Assembly (NCBI GenBank): GCA_037389465.1
Contig: JAZARR010000123.1
Location: 2,054,501-2,118,500, forward strand
Reading direction: 5' to 3'
Length of the DNA stretch: 64,000 bases
Origin: Baylisascaris procyonis
Lineage: Eukaryota; Nematoda; Chromadorea; Rhabditida; Ascarididae
Part shown: piece after piece, positions 1-16,400 of the stretch
Numbering within the stretch: the stretch's first letter is position 1
Layout of the letters: every line of letters starts with the position of its first letter
Notes under the pieces: model-generated
What the model was told of the DNA's origin: nothing
Database searches by the model: none
Seen by the model: only the letters and a program-made list of their open reading frames with translations
Translations under genes and position numbers: made by a program

Positions 1-1382
1 AATCGAATCGGATCGAATCGAATCGAATCGAATCGAATCGAATCGAATCGAATCGAATCGAATCGAATCGAATCGAATCGAATCGAATCGAATCGAATCG
101 AATCGAATCGAATCGAATCGAATCGAATCGAATCGAATCGAATCGAATCGAATCGAATCGAATCGAATCGAATCGAATCGAATCGAATCGAATCGAATCG
201 AATCGAATCGAATCGAATCGAATCGAATCGAATCGAATCGAATCGAATCGAATCGAATCGAATCGAATCGAATCGAATCGAATCGAATCGAATCGAATCG
301 AATCGAATCGAATCGAATCGAATCGAATCGAATCGAATCGAATCGAATCGAATCGAATCGAATCGAATCGAATCGAATCGAATCGAATGGAATCGAATCG
401 AATCGAATCGAATCGAATCGAATCGAATCGAATCGAATCGAATCGAATCGAATCGAATCGAATCGAATCGAATCGAATCGAATCGAATCGAATCGAATCG
501 AATCGAATCGAATCGAATCGAATCGAATCGAATCGAATCGAATCGAATCGAATCGAATCGAATCGAATCGAATCGAATCGAATCGAATCGAATCGAATCG
601 AATCGAATCGAATCGAATCGAATCGAATCGAATCGAATCGAATCGAATCGAATCGAATCGAATCGAATCGAATCGAATCGAATCGAATCGAATCGAATCG
701 AATCGAATCGAATCGAATCGAATCGAATCGAATCGAATCGAATCGAATCGAATCGAATGGAATCGAATCGAATCGAATCGAATCGAATCGAATCGAATCG
801 AATCGAATCGAATCGAATCGAATCGAATCGAATCGAATCGAATCGAATCGAATCGAATCGAATCGAATCGAATCGAATCGAATCGAATCGAATCGAATCG
901 AATCGAATCGAATCGAATCGAATCGAATCGAATCGAATCGAATCGAATCGAATCGAATCGAATCGAATCGAATCGAATCGATCGAATCGAATCGAATCGA
1001 ATCGAATCGAATCGAATCGAATCGAATCGAATCGAATCGAATCGAATCGAATCGAATCGAATCGAATCGAATCGAATCGAATCGAATCGAATCGAATCGA
1101 ATCGAATCGAATCGAATCGAATCGAATCGAATCGAATCGAATCGAATCGAATCGAATCGAATCGAATCGAATCGAATCGAATCGAATCGAATCGAATCGA
1201 ATCGAATCGAATCGAATCGAATCGAATCGAATCGAATCGAATCGAATCGAATGGAATCGAATCGAATCGAATCGAATCGGATCGAATCGAATCGAATCGA
1301 ATCGAATCGAATCGAATCGAATCGAATCGAATCGGATCGAATCGAATCGAATCGAATCGAATCGAATCGAATCGAATCGAAT

Positions 1383-1460
1383 CGAATCTTGTCGAATCGA
1401 ATAGAGTCGAATCGAATCGATTGGAATCGAATCGAATCGAATCGAGTCGAACCGAATCGA
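1383..1460. repeat. Compound-variant block in the satellite (copy 1)
   Basis: In an otherwise clean stretch, several rare variants cluster: a TTGTCG break near 1,389, AATAG-AGTCG near 1,402-1,408, and the ordered set GG + AATCG copies + AGTCG + AACCG at 1,423-1,454. The same ordered set with the same 32-bp span recurs at 20,790-20,821 and in part at 28,485-28,516. This suggests copied segments inside the array. Confidence 0.8.
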
Positions 1461-4400
1461 ATCGAATCGAATCGAATCGAATCGAATCGAATCGAATCGA
1501 ATCGAATCGAATCGAATCGAATCGAATCGAATCGAATCGAATCGAATCGAATCGAATCGAATCGAATCGAATCGAATCGAATCGAATCGAATCGAATCGA
1601 ATCGAATCGAATCGAATCGAATCGAATCGAATCGAATCGAATCGAATCGAATCGAATCGAATCGAATCGAATCGAATCGAATCGAATCGAATCGAATCGA
1701 ATCGAATCGAATCGAATCGAATCGAATCGAATCGAATCGAATCGAATCGAATCGAATCGAATCGAATCGAATCGAATCGAATCGAATCGAATCGAATCGA
1801 ATCGAATCGAATCGAATCGAATCGAATCGAATCGAATCGAATCGAATCGAATCGAATCGAATCGAATCGAATCGAATCGAATCGAATCGAATCGAATCGA
1901 ATCGAATCGAATCGAATCGAATCGAATCGAATCGAATCGAATCGAATCGAATCGAATCGAATCGAATCGAATCGAATCGAATCGAATCGAATCGAATCGG
2001 ATCGAATCGAATCGAATCGAATCGAATCGAATCGAATCGAATCGAATCGAATCGAATCGAATCGAATCGAATCGAATCGAATCGAATCGAATCGAATCGA
2101 ATCGAATCGAATCGAATCGAATCGAATCGAATCGAATCGAATCGAATCGAATCGAATCGAATCGAATCGAATCGAATCGAATCGAATCGAATCGAATCGA
2201 ATCGAATCGAATCGAATCGAATCGAATCGAATCGAATCGAATCGAATCGAATCGAATCGAATCGAATCGAATCGAATCGAATCGAATCGAATCGAATCGA
2301 ATCGAATCGAATCGAATCGAATCGAATCGAATCGAATCGAATCGAATCGAATCGAATCGAATCGAATCGAATCGAATCGAATCGAATCGAATCGAATCGG
2401 ATCGAATCGAATCGAATCGAATCGAATCGAATCGAATCGAATCGAATCGAATCGAATCGAATCGAATCGAATCGAATCGAATCGAATCGAATCGAATCGA
2501 ATCGAATCGAATCGAATCGAATCGAATCGAATCGAATCGAATCGAATCGAATCGAATCGAATCGAATCGAATCGAATCGAATCGAATCGAATCGAATCGA
2601 ATCGAATCGAATCGAATCGAATCGAATCGAATCGAATCGAATCGAATCGAATCGAATCGAATCGAATCGAATCGAATCGAATCGAATCGAATCGAATCGA
2701 ATCGAATCGAATCGAATCGAATCGAATCGAATCGAATCGAATCGAATCGAATCGAATCGAATCGAATCGAATCGAATCGAATCGAATCGAATCGAATCGA
2801 ATCGAATCGAATCGAATCGAATCGAATCGAATCGAATCGAATCGAATCGAATCGAATCGAATCGAATCGAATCGAATCGAATCGAATCGAATCGAATCGA
2901 ATCGAATCGAATCGAATCGAATCGAATCGAATCGAATCGAATCGAATCGAATCGAATCGAATCGAATCGAATCGAATCGAATCGAATCGAATCGAATCGA
3001 ATCGAATCGAATCGAATCGAATCGAATCGAATCGAATCGAATCGAATCGAATCGAATCGAATCGAATCGAATCGAATCGAATCGAATCGAATCGAATCGA
3101 ATCGAATCGAATCGAATCGAATCGAATCGAATCGAATCGAATCGAATCGAATCGAATCGAATCGAATCGAATCGAATCGAATCGAATCGAATCGAATCGA
3201 ATCGAATCGAATCGAATCGAATCGAATCGAATCGAATCGAATCGAATCGAATCGAATCGAATCGAATCGAATCGAATCGAATCGAATCGAATCGAATCGA
3301 ATCGAATCGAATCGAATCGAATCGAATCGAATCGAATCGAATCGAATCGAATCGAATCGAATCGAATCGAATCGAATCGAATCGAATCGAATCGAATCGA
3401 ATCGAATCGAATCGAATCGAATCGAATCGAATCGAATCGAATCGAATCGAATCGAATCGAATCGAATCGAATCGAATCGAATCGAATCGAATCGATCGAA
3501 TCGAATCGAATCGAATCGAATCGAATCGAATCGAATCGAATCGAATCGAATCGAATCGAATCGAATCGAATCGAATCGAATCGAATCGAATCGAATCGAA
3601 TCGAATCGAATCGAATCGAATCGAATCGAATCGAATCGAATCGAATCGAATCGAATCGAATCGAATCGAATCGAATCGAATCGAATCGAATCGAATCGAA
3701 TCGAATCGAATCGAATCGAATCGAATCGAATCGAATCGAATCGAATCGAATCGAATCGAATCGAATCGAATCGAATCGAATCGAATCGAATCGAATCGAA
3801 TCGAATCGAATCGAATCGAATCGAATCGAATCGAATCGAATCGAATCGAATCGAATCGAATCGAATCGAATCGAATCGAATCGAATCGAATCGAATCGAA
3901 TCGAATCGAATCGAATCGAATCGAATCGAATCGAATCGAATCGAATCGAATCGAATCGAATCGAATCGAATCGAATCGAATCGAATCATCGAATCGAATC
4001 GAATCGAATCGAATCGAATCGAATCGAATCGAATCGAATCGAATCAATCGAATCGAATCGAATCGAATCGAATCGAATCGAATCGAATCGAATCGAATCG
4101 AATCGAATCGAATCGAATCGAATCGAATCGAATCGAATCGAATCGAATCGAATCGAATCGAATCGAATCGAATCGAATCGAATCGAATCGAATCGAATCG
4201 AATCGAATCGAATCGAATCGAATCGAATCGAATCGAATCGAATCGAATCGAATCGAATCGAATCGAATCGAATCGAATCGAATCGAATCGAATCGAATCG
4301 AATCGAATCGAATCGAATCGAATCGAATCGAATCGAATCGAATCGAATCGAATCGGTCGAATCGAATCGAATCGAATCGAATCGAATCGAATCGAATCGA

Positions 4401-7400
4401 ATCGAATCGAATCGAATCGAATCGAATCGAATCGAATCGAATCGAATCGAATCGAATCGAATCGAATCGAATCGAATCGAATCGAATCGAATCGAATCGA
4501 ATCGAATCGAATCGAATCGAATCGAATCGAATCGTCGAATCGAATCGAATCGAATCGAATCGAATCGAATCGAATCGAATCGAATCGAATCGAATCGAAT
4601 CGAATCGAATCGAATCGAATCGAATCGAATCGAATCGAATCGAATCGAATCGAATCGAATCGAATCGAATCGAATCGAATCGAATCGAATCGAATCGAAT
4701 CGAATCGAATCGAATCGAATCGAATCGAATCGAATCGAATCGAATCGAATCGTCGAATCGAATCGAATCGAATCGAATCGAATCGAATCGAATCGAATCG
4801 AATCGAATCGAATCGAATCGATCGAATCGAATCGAATCGAATCGAATCGAATCGAATCGAATCGAATCGAATCGAATCGAATCGAATCGAATCGAATCGA
4901 ATCGAATCGAATCGAATCGAATCGAATCGAATCGAATCGAATCGAATCGAATCGAATCGAATCGAATCGAATCGAATGGATCGAATCGAATCGAATCGAA
5001 TCGAATCGAATCGAATCGAATCGAATCGAATCGAATCGAATCGAATCGAATCGAATCGAATCGAATCGAATCGAATCGAATCGAATCGAATCGAATCGAA
5101 TCGAATCGAATCGAATCGAATCGAATCGAATCGAATCGAATCATCGAATCGAATCGAATCGAATCGAATCGAATCGAATCGAATCGAATCGAATCGAATC
5201 GAATCGAATCGAATCGAATCGAATCGAATCGAATCGAATCGAATCGAATCGAATCGAATCGAATCGAATCGAATCGAATCGAATCGAATCGAATCGAATC
5301 GAATCGAATCGAATCGAATCGAATCGAATCGAATCGAATCGAATCGAATCGAATCGAATCGAATCGAATCGAATCGAATCGAATCGAATCGAATCGAATC
5401 GAATCGAATCGAATCGAATCGAATCGAATCGAATCGAATCGAATCGAATCGAATCGAATCGAATCGAATCGAATCGAATCGAATCGAATCGAATCGAATC
5501 GAATCGAATCGAATCGAATCGAATCGAATCGAATCGAATCGAATCGAATCGAATCGAATCGAATCGAATCGAATCGAATCGAATCGAATCGAATCGAATC
5601 GAATCGAATCGAATCGAATCGAATCGAATCGAATCGAATCGAATCGAATCGAATCGAATCGAATCGAATCGAATCGAATCGAATCGAATCGAATCGAATC
5701 GAATGGAATCGAATCGAATCGAATCGAATCGAATCGAATCGAATCGAATCGAATCGAATCGAATCGAATCGAATCGAATCGAATCGAATCGAATCGAATC
5801 GAATCGAATCGAATCGAATCGAATCGAATCGAATCGAATCGAATCGAATCGAATCGAATCGAATCGAATCGAATCGAATCGAATCGAATCGAATCGAATC
5901 GAATCGAATCGAATCGAATCGAATCGAATCGAATCGAATCGAATCGAATCGAATCGAATCGAATCGAATCGAATCGAATCGAATCGAATCGAATCGAATC
6001 GAATCGAATCGAATCGAATCGAATCGAATCGAATCGAATCGAATCGAATCGAATCGAATCGAATCGAATCGAATCGAATCGAATCGAATCGAATCGAATC
6101 GAATCGAATCGAATCGAATCGAATCGAATCGAATCGAATCGAATCGAATCGAATCGAATCGAATCGAATCGAATCGAATCGAATCGAATCGAATCGAATC
6201 GAATCGAATCGAATCGAATCGAATCGAATCGAATCGAATCGAATCGAATCGAATCGAATCGAATCGAATCGAATCGAATCGAATCGAATCGAATCGAATC
6301 GAATCGAATCGAATCGAATCGAATCGAATCGAATCGAATCGAATCGAATCGAATCGAATCGAATCGAATCGAATCGAATCGAATCGAATCGAATCGAATC
6401 GAATCGAATCGAATCGAATCGAATCGAATCGAATCGAATCGAATCGAATCGAATCGAATCGAATCGAATCGAATCGAATCGAATCGAATCGAATCGAATC
6501 GAATCGAATCGAATCGAATCGAATCGAATCGAATCGAATCGAATCGAATCGAATCGAATCGAATCGAATCGAATCGAATCGAATCGAATCGAATCGAATC
6601 GAATCGAATCGAATCGAATCGAATCGAATCGAATCGAATGGAATCGAATCGAATCGAATCGAATCGAATCGAATCGAATCGAATCGAATCGAATCGAATC
6701 GAATCGAATCGAATCGAATCGAATCGAATCGAATCGAATCGAATCGAATCGAATCGAATCGAATCGAATCGAATCGAATCGAATCGAATCGAATCGAATC
6801 GAATCGAATCGAATCGAATCGAATCGAATCGAATCGAATCGAATCGAATCGAATCGAATCGAATCGAATCGAATCGAATCGAATCGAATCGAATCGAATC
6901 GAATCGAATCGAATCGAATCGAATCGAATCGAATCGAATCGAATCGAATCGAATCGAATCGAATCGAATCGAATCGAATCGAATCGAATCGAATCGAATC
7001 GAATCGAATCGAATCGAATCGAATCGAATCGAATCGAATCGAATCGAATCGAATCGAATCGAATCGAATCGAATCGAATCGAATCGAATCGAATCGAATC
7101 GAATCGAATCGAATCGAATCGAATCGAATCGAATCGAATCGAATCGAATCGAATCGAATCGAATCGAATCGAATCGAATCGAATCGAATCGAATCGAATC
7201 GAATCGAATCGAATCGAATCGAATCGAATCGAATCGAATCGAATCGAATCGAATCGAATCGAATCGAATCGAATCGAATCGAATCGAATCGAATCGAATC
7301 GAATCGAATCGAATCGAATCGAATCGAATCGAATCGAATCGAATCGAATCGAATCGAATCGAATCGAATCGAATCGAATCGAATCGAATCGAATCGAATC

Positions 7401-10400
7401 GAATCGAATCGAATCGAATCGAATCGAATCGAATCGAATCGAATCGAATCGAATCGAATCGAATCGAATCGAATCGAATCGAATCGAATCGAATCGAATC
7501 GAATCGAATCGAATCGAATCGAATCGAATCGAATCGAATCGAATCGAATCGAATCGAATCGAATCGAATCGAATCGAATCGAATCGAATCGAATCGAATC
7601 GAATCGAATCGAATCGAATCGAATCGAATCGAATCGAATCGAATCGAATCGAATCGAATCGAATCGAATCGAATCGAATCGAATCGAATCGAATCGAATC
7701 GAATCGAATCGAATCGAATCGAATCGAATCGAATCGAATCGAATCGAATCGAATCGAATCGAATCGAATCGAATCGAATCGAATCGAATCGAATCGAATC
7801 GAATCGAATCGAATCGAATCGAATCGAATCGAATCGAATCGAATCGAATCGAATCGAATCGAATCGAATCGAATCGAATCGAATCGAATCGAATCGAATC
7901 GAATCGAATCGAATCGAATCGAATCGAATCGAATCGAATCGAATCGAATCGAATCGAATCGAATCGAATCGAATCGAATCGAATCGAATCGAATCGAATC
8001 GAATCGAATCGAATCGAATCGAATCGAATCGAATCGAATCGAATCGAATCGAATCGAATCGAATCGAATCGAATCGAATCGAATCGAATCGAATCGAATC
8101 GAATCGAATCGAATCGAATCGAATCGAATCGAATCGAATCGAATCGAATCGAATCGAATCGAATCGAATCGAATCGAATCGAATCGAATCGAATCGAATC
8201 GAATCGAATCGAATCGAATCGAATCGAATCGAATCGAATCGAATCGAATCGAATCGAATCGAATCGAATCGAATCGAATCGATCGAATCGAATCGAATCG
8301 AATCGAATCGAATCGAATCGAATCGAATCGAATCGAATCGAATCGAATCGAATCGAATCGAATCGAATCGAATCGAATCGAATCGAATCGAATCGAATCG
8401 AATCGAATCGAATGGAATCGAATCGAATCGAATCGAATCGAATCGAATCGAATCGAATCGAATCGAATCGAATCGAATCGAATCGAATCGAATCGAATCG
8501 AATCGAATCGAATCGAATCGAATCGAATCGAATCGAATCGAATCGAATCGAATCGAATCGAATCGAATCGAATCGAATCGAATCGAATCGAATCGAATCG
8601 AATCGAATCGAATCGAATCGAATCGAATCGAATCGAATCGAATCGAATCGAATCGAATCGAATCGAATCGAATCGAATCGAATCGAATCGAATCGAATCG
8701 AATCGAATCGAATCGAATCGAATCGAATCGAATCGAATCGAATCGAATCGAATCGAATCGAATCGAATCGAATCGAATCGAATCGAATCGAATCGAATCG
8801 AATCGAATCGAATCGAATCGAATCGAATCGAATCGAATCGAATCGAATCGAATCGAATCGAATCGAATCGAATCGAATCGAATCGAATCGAATCGAATCG
8901 AATCGAATCGAATCGAATCGAATCGAATCGAATCGAATCGAATCGAATCGAATCGAATCGAATCGAATCGAATCGAATCGAATCGAATCGAATCGAATCG
9001 AATCGAATCGAATCGAATCGAATCGAATCGAATCGAATCGAATCGAATCGAATCGAATCGATCGAATCGAATCGAATCGAATCGAATCGAATCGAATCGA
9101 ATCGAATCGAATCGAATCGAATCGAATCGAATCGAATCGAATCGAATCGAATCGAATCGAATCGAATCGAATCGAATCGAATCGAATCGAATCGAATCGA
9201 ATCGAATCGAATCGAATCGAATCGAATCGAATCGAATCGAATCGAATCGAATCGAATCGAATCGAATCGAATCGAATCGAATCGAATCGAATCGAATCGA
9301 ATCGAATCGAATCGAATCGAATCGAATCGAATCGAATCGAATCGAATCGAATCGAATCGAATCGAATCGAATCGAATCGAATCGAATCGAATCGAATCGA
9401 ATCGAATCGAATCGAATCGAATCGAATCGAATCGAATCGAATCGAATCGAATCGAATCGAATCGAATCGAATCGAATCGAATCGAATCGAATCGAATCGA
9501 ATCGAATCGAATCGAATCGAATCGAATCGAATCGAATCGAATCGAATCGAATCGAATCGAATCGAATCGAATCGAATCGAATCGAATCGAATCGAATCGA
9601 ATCGAATCGAATCGAATCGAATCGAATCGAATCGAATCGAATCGAATCGAATCGAATCGAATCGAATCGAATCGAATCGAATCGAATCGAATCGAATCGA
9701 ATCGAATCGAATCGAATCGAATCGAATCGAATCGAATCGAATCGAATCGAATCGAATCGAATCGAATCGAATCGAATCGAATCGAATCGAATCGAATCGA
9801 ATCGAATCGAATCGAATCGAATCGAATGGAATCGAATCGAATCGAATCGAATCGAATCGAATCGAATCGAATCGAATCGAATCGAATCGAATCGAATCGA
9901 ATCGAATCGAATCGAATCGAATCGAATCGAATCGAATCGAATCGAATCGAATCGAATCGAATCGAATCGAATCGAATCGAATCGAATCGAATCGAATCGA
10001 ATCGAATCGAATCGAATCGAATCGAATCGAATCGAATCGAATCGAATCGAATCGAATCGAATCGAATCGAATCGAATCGAATCGAATCGAATCGAATCGA
10101 ATCGAATCGAATCGAATCGAATCGAATCGAATCGAATCGAATGGAATCGAATCGAATCGAATCGAATCGAATCGAATCGAATCGAATCGAATCGAATCGA
10201 ATCGAATCGAATCATCGAATCGAATCGAATCGAATCGAATCGAATCGAATCGAATCGAATCGAATCGAATCGAATCGAATCGAATCGAATCGAATCGAAT
10301 CGAATCGAATCGAATCGAATCGATCGAATCGAATCGAATCGAATCGAATCGAATCGAATCGAATCGAATCGAATCGAATCGAATCGAATCGAATCGAATC

Positions 10401-13400
10401 GAATCGAATCGAATCGAATCGAATCGAATCGAATCGAATCGAATCGAATCGAATCGAATCGAATCGAATCGAATCGAATCGAATCGAATCGAATCGAATC
10501 GAATCGAATCGAATCGAATCGAATCGAATCGAATCGAATCGAATCGAATCGAATCGAATCGAATCGAATCGAATCGAATCGAATCGAATCGAATCGAATC
10601 GAATCGAATCGAATCGAATCGAATCGAATCGAATCGAATCGAATCGAATCGAATCGAATCGAATGGAATCGAATCGAATCGAATCGAATCGAATCGAATC
10701 GAATCGTCGAATCGAATCGAATCGAATCGAATCGAATCGAATCGAATCGAATCGAATCGAATCGAATCGAATCGAATCGAATCGAATCGAATCGAATCGA
10801 ATCGAATCGAATCGAATCGAATCGAATCGAATCGAATCATCGAATCGAATCGAATCGAATCGAATCGAATCGAATCGAATCGAATCGAATCGAATCGAAT
10901 CGAATCGAATCGAATCGAATCGAATCGAATCGAATCGAATCGAATCGAATCGAATCGAATCGAATCGAATCGAATCGAATCGAATCGAATCGAATCGAAT
11001 CGAATCGAATCGAATCGAATCGAATCGAATCGAATCGAATCGAATCGAATCGAATCGAATCGAATCGAATCGAATCGAATCGAATCGAATCGAATCGAAT
11101 CGAATCGAATCGAATCGAATCGAATCGAATCGAATCGAATCGAATCGAATCGAATCGAATCGAATCGAATCGAATCGAATCGAATCGAATCGAATCGAAT
11201 CGAATCGAATCGGATCGAATCGAATCGAATCGAATCGAATCGAATCGAATCGAATCGAATCGAATCGAATCGAATCGAATCGAATCGAATCGAATCGAAT
11301 CGAATCGAATCGAATCGAATCGAATCGAATCGAATCGAATCGAATCGAATCGAATCGAATCGAATCGAATCGAATCGAATCGAATCGAATCGAATCGAAT
11401 CGAATCGAATCGAATCGAATCGTCGAATCGAATCGAATCGAATCGAATCGAATCGAATCGAATCGAATCGAATCGAATCGAATCGAATCGAATCGAATCG
11501 AATCGAATCGAATCGAATCGAATCGAATCGAATCGAATCGAATCGAATCGAATCGAATCGAATCGAATCGAATCGAATCGAATCGAATCGAATCGAATCG
11601 AATCGAATCGAATCGAATCGAATCGAATCGAATCGAATCGAATCGAATCGAATCGAATCGAATCGAATCGAATCGAATCGAATCGAATCGAATCGAATCG
11701 AATCGAATCGAATCGAATCGAATCGAATCGAATCGAATCGAATCGAATCGAATCGAATCGAATCGAATCGAATCGAATCGAATCGAATCGAATCGAATCG
11801 AATCGAATCGAATCGAATCGAATCGAATCGAATCGAATCGAATCGAATCGAATCGAATCGAATCGAATCGAATCGAATCGAATCGAATCGAATCGAATCG
11901 AATCGAATCGAATCGAATCGAATCGAATCGAATCGAATCGAATCGAATCGAATCGAATCGAATCGAATCGAATCGAATCGAATCGAATCGAATCGAATCG
12001 AATCGAATCGAATCGAATCGAATCGAATCGAATCGAATCGAATCGAATCGAATCGAATCGAATCGAATCGAATCGAATCGAATCGAATCGAATCGAATCG
12101 AATCGAATCGAATCGAATCGAATCGAATCGAATCGAATCGAATCGAATCGAATCGAATCGAATCGAATCGAATCGAATCGAATCGAATCGAATCGAATCG
12201 AATCGAATCGAATCGAATCGAATCGAATCGAATCGAATCGAATCGAATCGAATCGAATCGAATCGAATCGAATCGAATCGAATCGAATCGAATCGAATCG
12301 AATCGAATCGAATCGAATCGAATCGAATCGAATCGAATCGAATCGAATCGAATCGAATCGAATCGAATCGAATCGAATCGAATCGAATCGAATCGAATCG
12401 AATCGAATCGAATCGAATGGAATCGAATCGAATCGAATCGAATCGAATCGAATCGAATCGAATCGAATCGAATCGAATCGAATCGAATCGAATCGAATCG
12501 AATCGAATCGAATCGAATCGAATCGAATCGAATCGAATCGAATCGAATCGAATCGAATCGAATCGAATCGAATCGAATCGAATCGAATCGAATCGAATCG
12601 AATCGAATCGAATCGAATCGAATCGAATCGAATCGAATCGTCGAATCGAATCGAATCGAATCGAATCGAATCGAATCGAATCGAATCGAATCGAATCGAA
12701 TCGAATCGAATCGAATCGAATCGAATCGAATCGAATCGAATCGAATCGAATCGAATCGAATCGAATCGAATCGAATCGAATCGAATCGAATCGAATCGAA
12801 TCGAATCGAATCGAATCGAATCGAATCGAATCGAATCGAATCGAATCGAATCGAATCGAATCGAATCGAATCGAATCGAATCGAATCGAATCGAATCGAA
12901 TCGAATCGAATCGAATCGAATCGAATCGAATCGAATCGAATCGAATCGAATCGAATCGAATCGAATCGAATCGAATCGAATCGAATCGAATCGAATCGAA
13001 TCGAATCGAATCGAATCGAATCGAATCGAATCGAATCGAATCGAATCGAATCGAATCGAATCGAATCGAATCGAATCGAATCGAATCGAATCGAATCGAA
13101 TCGAATCGAATCGAATCGAATCGAATCGAATCGAATCGAATCGAATCGAATCGAATCGAATCGAATCGAATCGAATCGAATCGAATCGAATCGAATCGAA
13201 TCGAATCGAATCGAATCGAATCGAATCGAATCGAATCGAATCGAATCGAATCGAATCGAATCGAATCGAATCGAATCGAATCGAATCGAATCGAATCGAA
13301 TCGAATCGAATCGAATCGAATCGAATCGAATCGAATCGAATCGAATCGAATCGAATCGAATCGAATCGAATCGAATCGAATCGAATGGAATCGAATCGAA

Positions 13401-16400
13401 TCGAATCGAATCGAATCGAATCGAATCGAATCGAATCGAATCGAATCGAATCGAATCGAATCGAATCGAATCGAATCGTCGAATCGAATCGAATCGAATC
13501 GAATCGAATCGAATCGAATCGAATCGAATCGAATCGAATCGAATCGAATCGAATCGAATCGAATCGAATCGAATCGAATCGAATCGAATCGAATCGAATC
13601 GAATCGAATCGAATCGAATCGAATCGAATCGAATCGAATCGAATCGAATCGAATCGAATCGAATCGAATCGAATCGAATCGAATCGAATCGAATCGAATC
13701 GAATCGAATCGAATCGAATCGAATCGAATCGAATCGAATCGAATCGAATCGAATCGAATCGAATCGAATCGAATCGAATCGAATCGAATCGAATCGAATC
13801 GAATCGAATCGAATCGAATCGAATCGAATCGAATCGAATCGAATCGAATCGAATCGAATCGAATCGAATCGAATCGAATCGAATGGAATCGAATCGAATC
13901 GAATCGAATCGAATCGAATCGAATCGAATCGAATCGAATCGAATCGAATCGAATCGAATCGAATCGAATGGAATCGAATCGAATCGAATCGAATCGAATC
14001 GAATCGAATCGAATCGAATCGAATCGAATCGAATCGAATCGAATCGAATCGAATCGAATCGAATCGAATCGAATCGAATCGAATCGAATCGAATCGAATC
14101 GAATCGAATCGAATCGAATCGAATCGAATCGAATCGAATCGAATCGAATCGAATCGAATCGAATCGAATCGAATCGAATCGAATCGAATCGAATCGAATG
14201 GAATCGAATCGAATCGAATCGAATCGAATCGAATCGAATCGAATCGAATCGAATCGAATCGAATCGAATCGAATCGAATCGAATCGAATCGAATCGAATC
14301 GAATCGAATCGAATCGAATCGAATCGAATCGAATCGAATCGAATCGAATCGAATCGAATCGAATCGAATCGAATCGAATCGATCGAATCGAATCGAATCG
14401 AATCGAATCGAATCGAATCGAATCGAATCGAATCGAATCGAATCGAATCGAATCGAATCGAATCGAATCGAATCGAATCGAATCGAATCGAATCGAATCG
14501 AATCGAATCGAATCGAATGGAATCGAATCGAATCGAATCGAATCGAATCGAATCGAATCGAATCGAATCGAATCGAATCGAATCGAATCGAATCGAATCG
14601 AATCGAATCGAATCGAATCGAATCGAATCGAATCGAATCGAATCGAATCGAATCGAATCGAATCGATCGAATCGAATCGAATCGAATCGAATCGAATCGA
14701 ATCGAATCGAATCGAATCGAATCGAATCGAATCGAATCGAATCGAATCGAATCGAATCGAATCGAATCGAATCGAATCGAATCGAATCGAATCGAATCGA
14801 ATCGAATCGAATCGAATCGAATCGAATCGAATCGAATCGAATCGAATCGAATCGAATCGAATCGAATCGAATCGAATCGAATCGAATCGAATCGAATCGA
14901 ATCGTCGAATCGAATCGAATCGAATCGAATCGAATCGAATCGAATCGAATCGATCGAATCGAATCGAATCGAATCGAATCGAATCGAATCGAATCGAATC
15001 GAATCGAATCGAATCGAATCGAATCGAATCGAATCGAATCGAATCGAATCGAATCGAATCGAATCGAATCGAATCGAATCGAATCGAATCGAATCGAATC
15101 GAATCGAATCGAATCGAATCGAATCGAATCGAATCGAATCGAATCGAATCGAATCGAATCGAATCGAATCGAATCGAATCGAATCGAATCGAATCGAATC
15201 GAATCGAATCGAATCGAATCGAATCGAATCGAATCGAATCGAATCGAATCGAATCGAATCGAATCGAATCGAATCGAATCGAATCGAATCGAATCGAATC
15301 GAATCGAATCGAATCGAATCGAATCGAATCGAATCGAATCGAATCGAATCGAATCGATCGAATCGAATCGAATCGAATCGAATCGAATCGAATCGAATCG
15401 AATCGAATCGAATCGAATCGAATCGAATCGAATCGAATCGAATCGAATCGAATCGAATCGAATCGAATCGAATCGAATCGAATCGAATCGAATCGAATCG
15501 AATCGAATCGAATCGAATCGAATCGAATCGAATCGAATCGAATCGAATCGAATCGAATCGAATCGAATCGAATCGAATCGAATCATCGAATCGAATCGAA
15601 TCGAATCGAATCGAATCGAATCGAATCGAATCGAATCGAATCGAATCGAATCGAATCGAATCGAATCGAATGGAATCGAATCGAATCGAATCGAATCGAA
15701 TCGAATCGAATCGAATCGAATCGAATCGAATCGAATCGAATCGAATCGAATCGAATCGAATCGAATCGAATCGAATCGAATCGAATCGAATCGAATCGAA
15801 TCGAATCGAATCGAATCGAATCGAATCGAATCGAATCGAATCGAATCGAATCGAATCGAATCGAATCGAATCGAATCGAATCGAATCGAATCGAATCGAA
15901 TCGAATCGAATCGAATCGAATCGAATCGAATCGAATCGAATCGAATCGAATCGAATCGGACTGGATCGAATCGAATCGAATCGAATCGAATCGAATCGAA
16001 TCGAATCGAATCGAATCGAATCGAATCGAATCGAATCGAATCGAATCGAATCGAATCGAATCGAATCGAATCGAATCGAATCGAATCGAATCGAATCGGA
16101 TCGAATCGAATCGAATCGAATCGAATCGAATCGAATCGAATCGAATCGAATCGAATCGAATCGAATCGAATCGAATCGAATCGAATCGAATCGAATCGAA
16201 TCGAATCGAATCGAATCGAATCGAATCGAATCGAATCGAATCGAATCGAATCGAATCGAATCGAATCGAATCGAATCGAATCGAATCGAATCGAATCGAA
16301 TCGAATCGAATCGAATCGAATCGAATCGAATCGAATCGAATGGAATCGAATCGAATCGAATCGAATCGAATCGAATCGAATCGAATCGAATCGAATCGAA

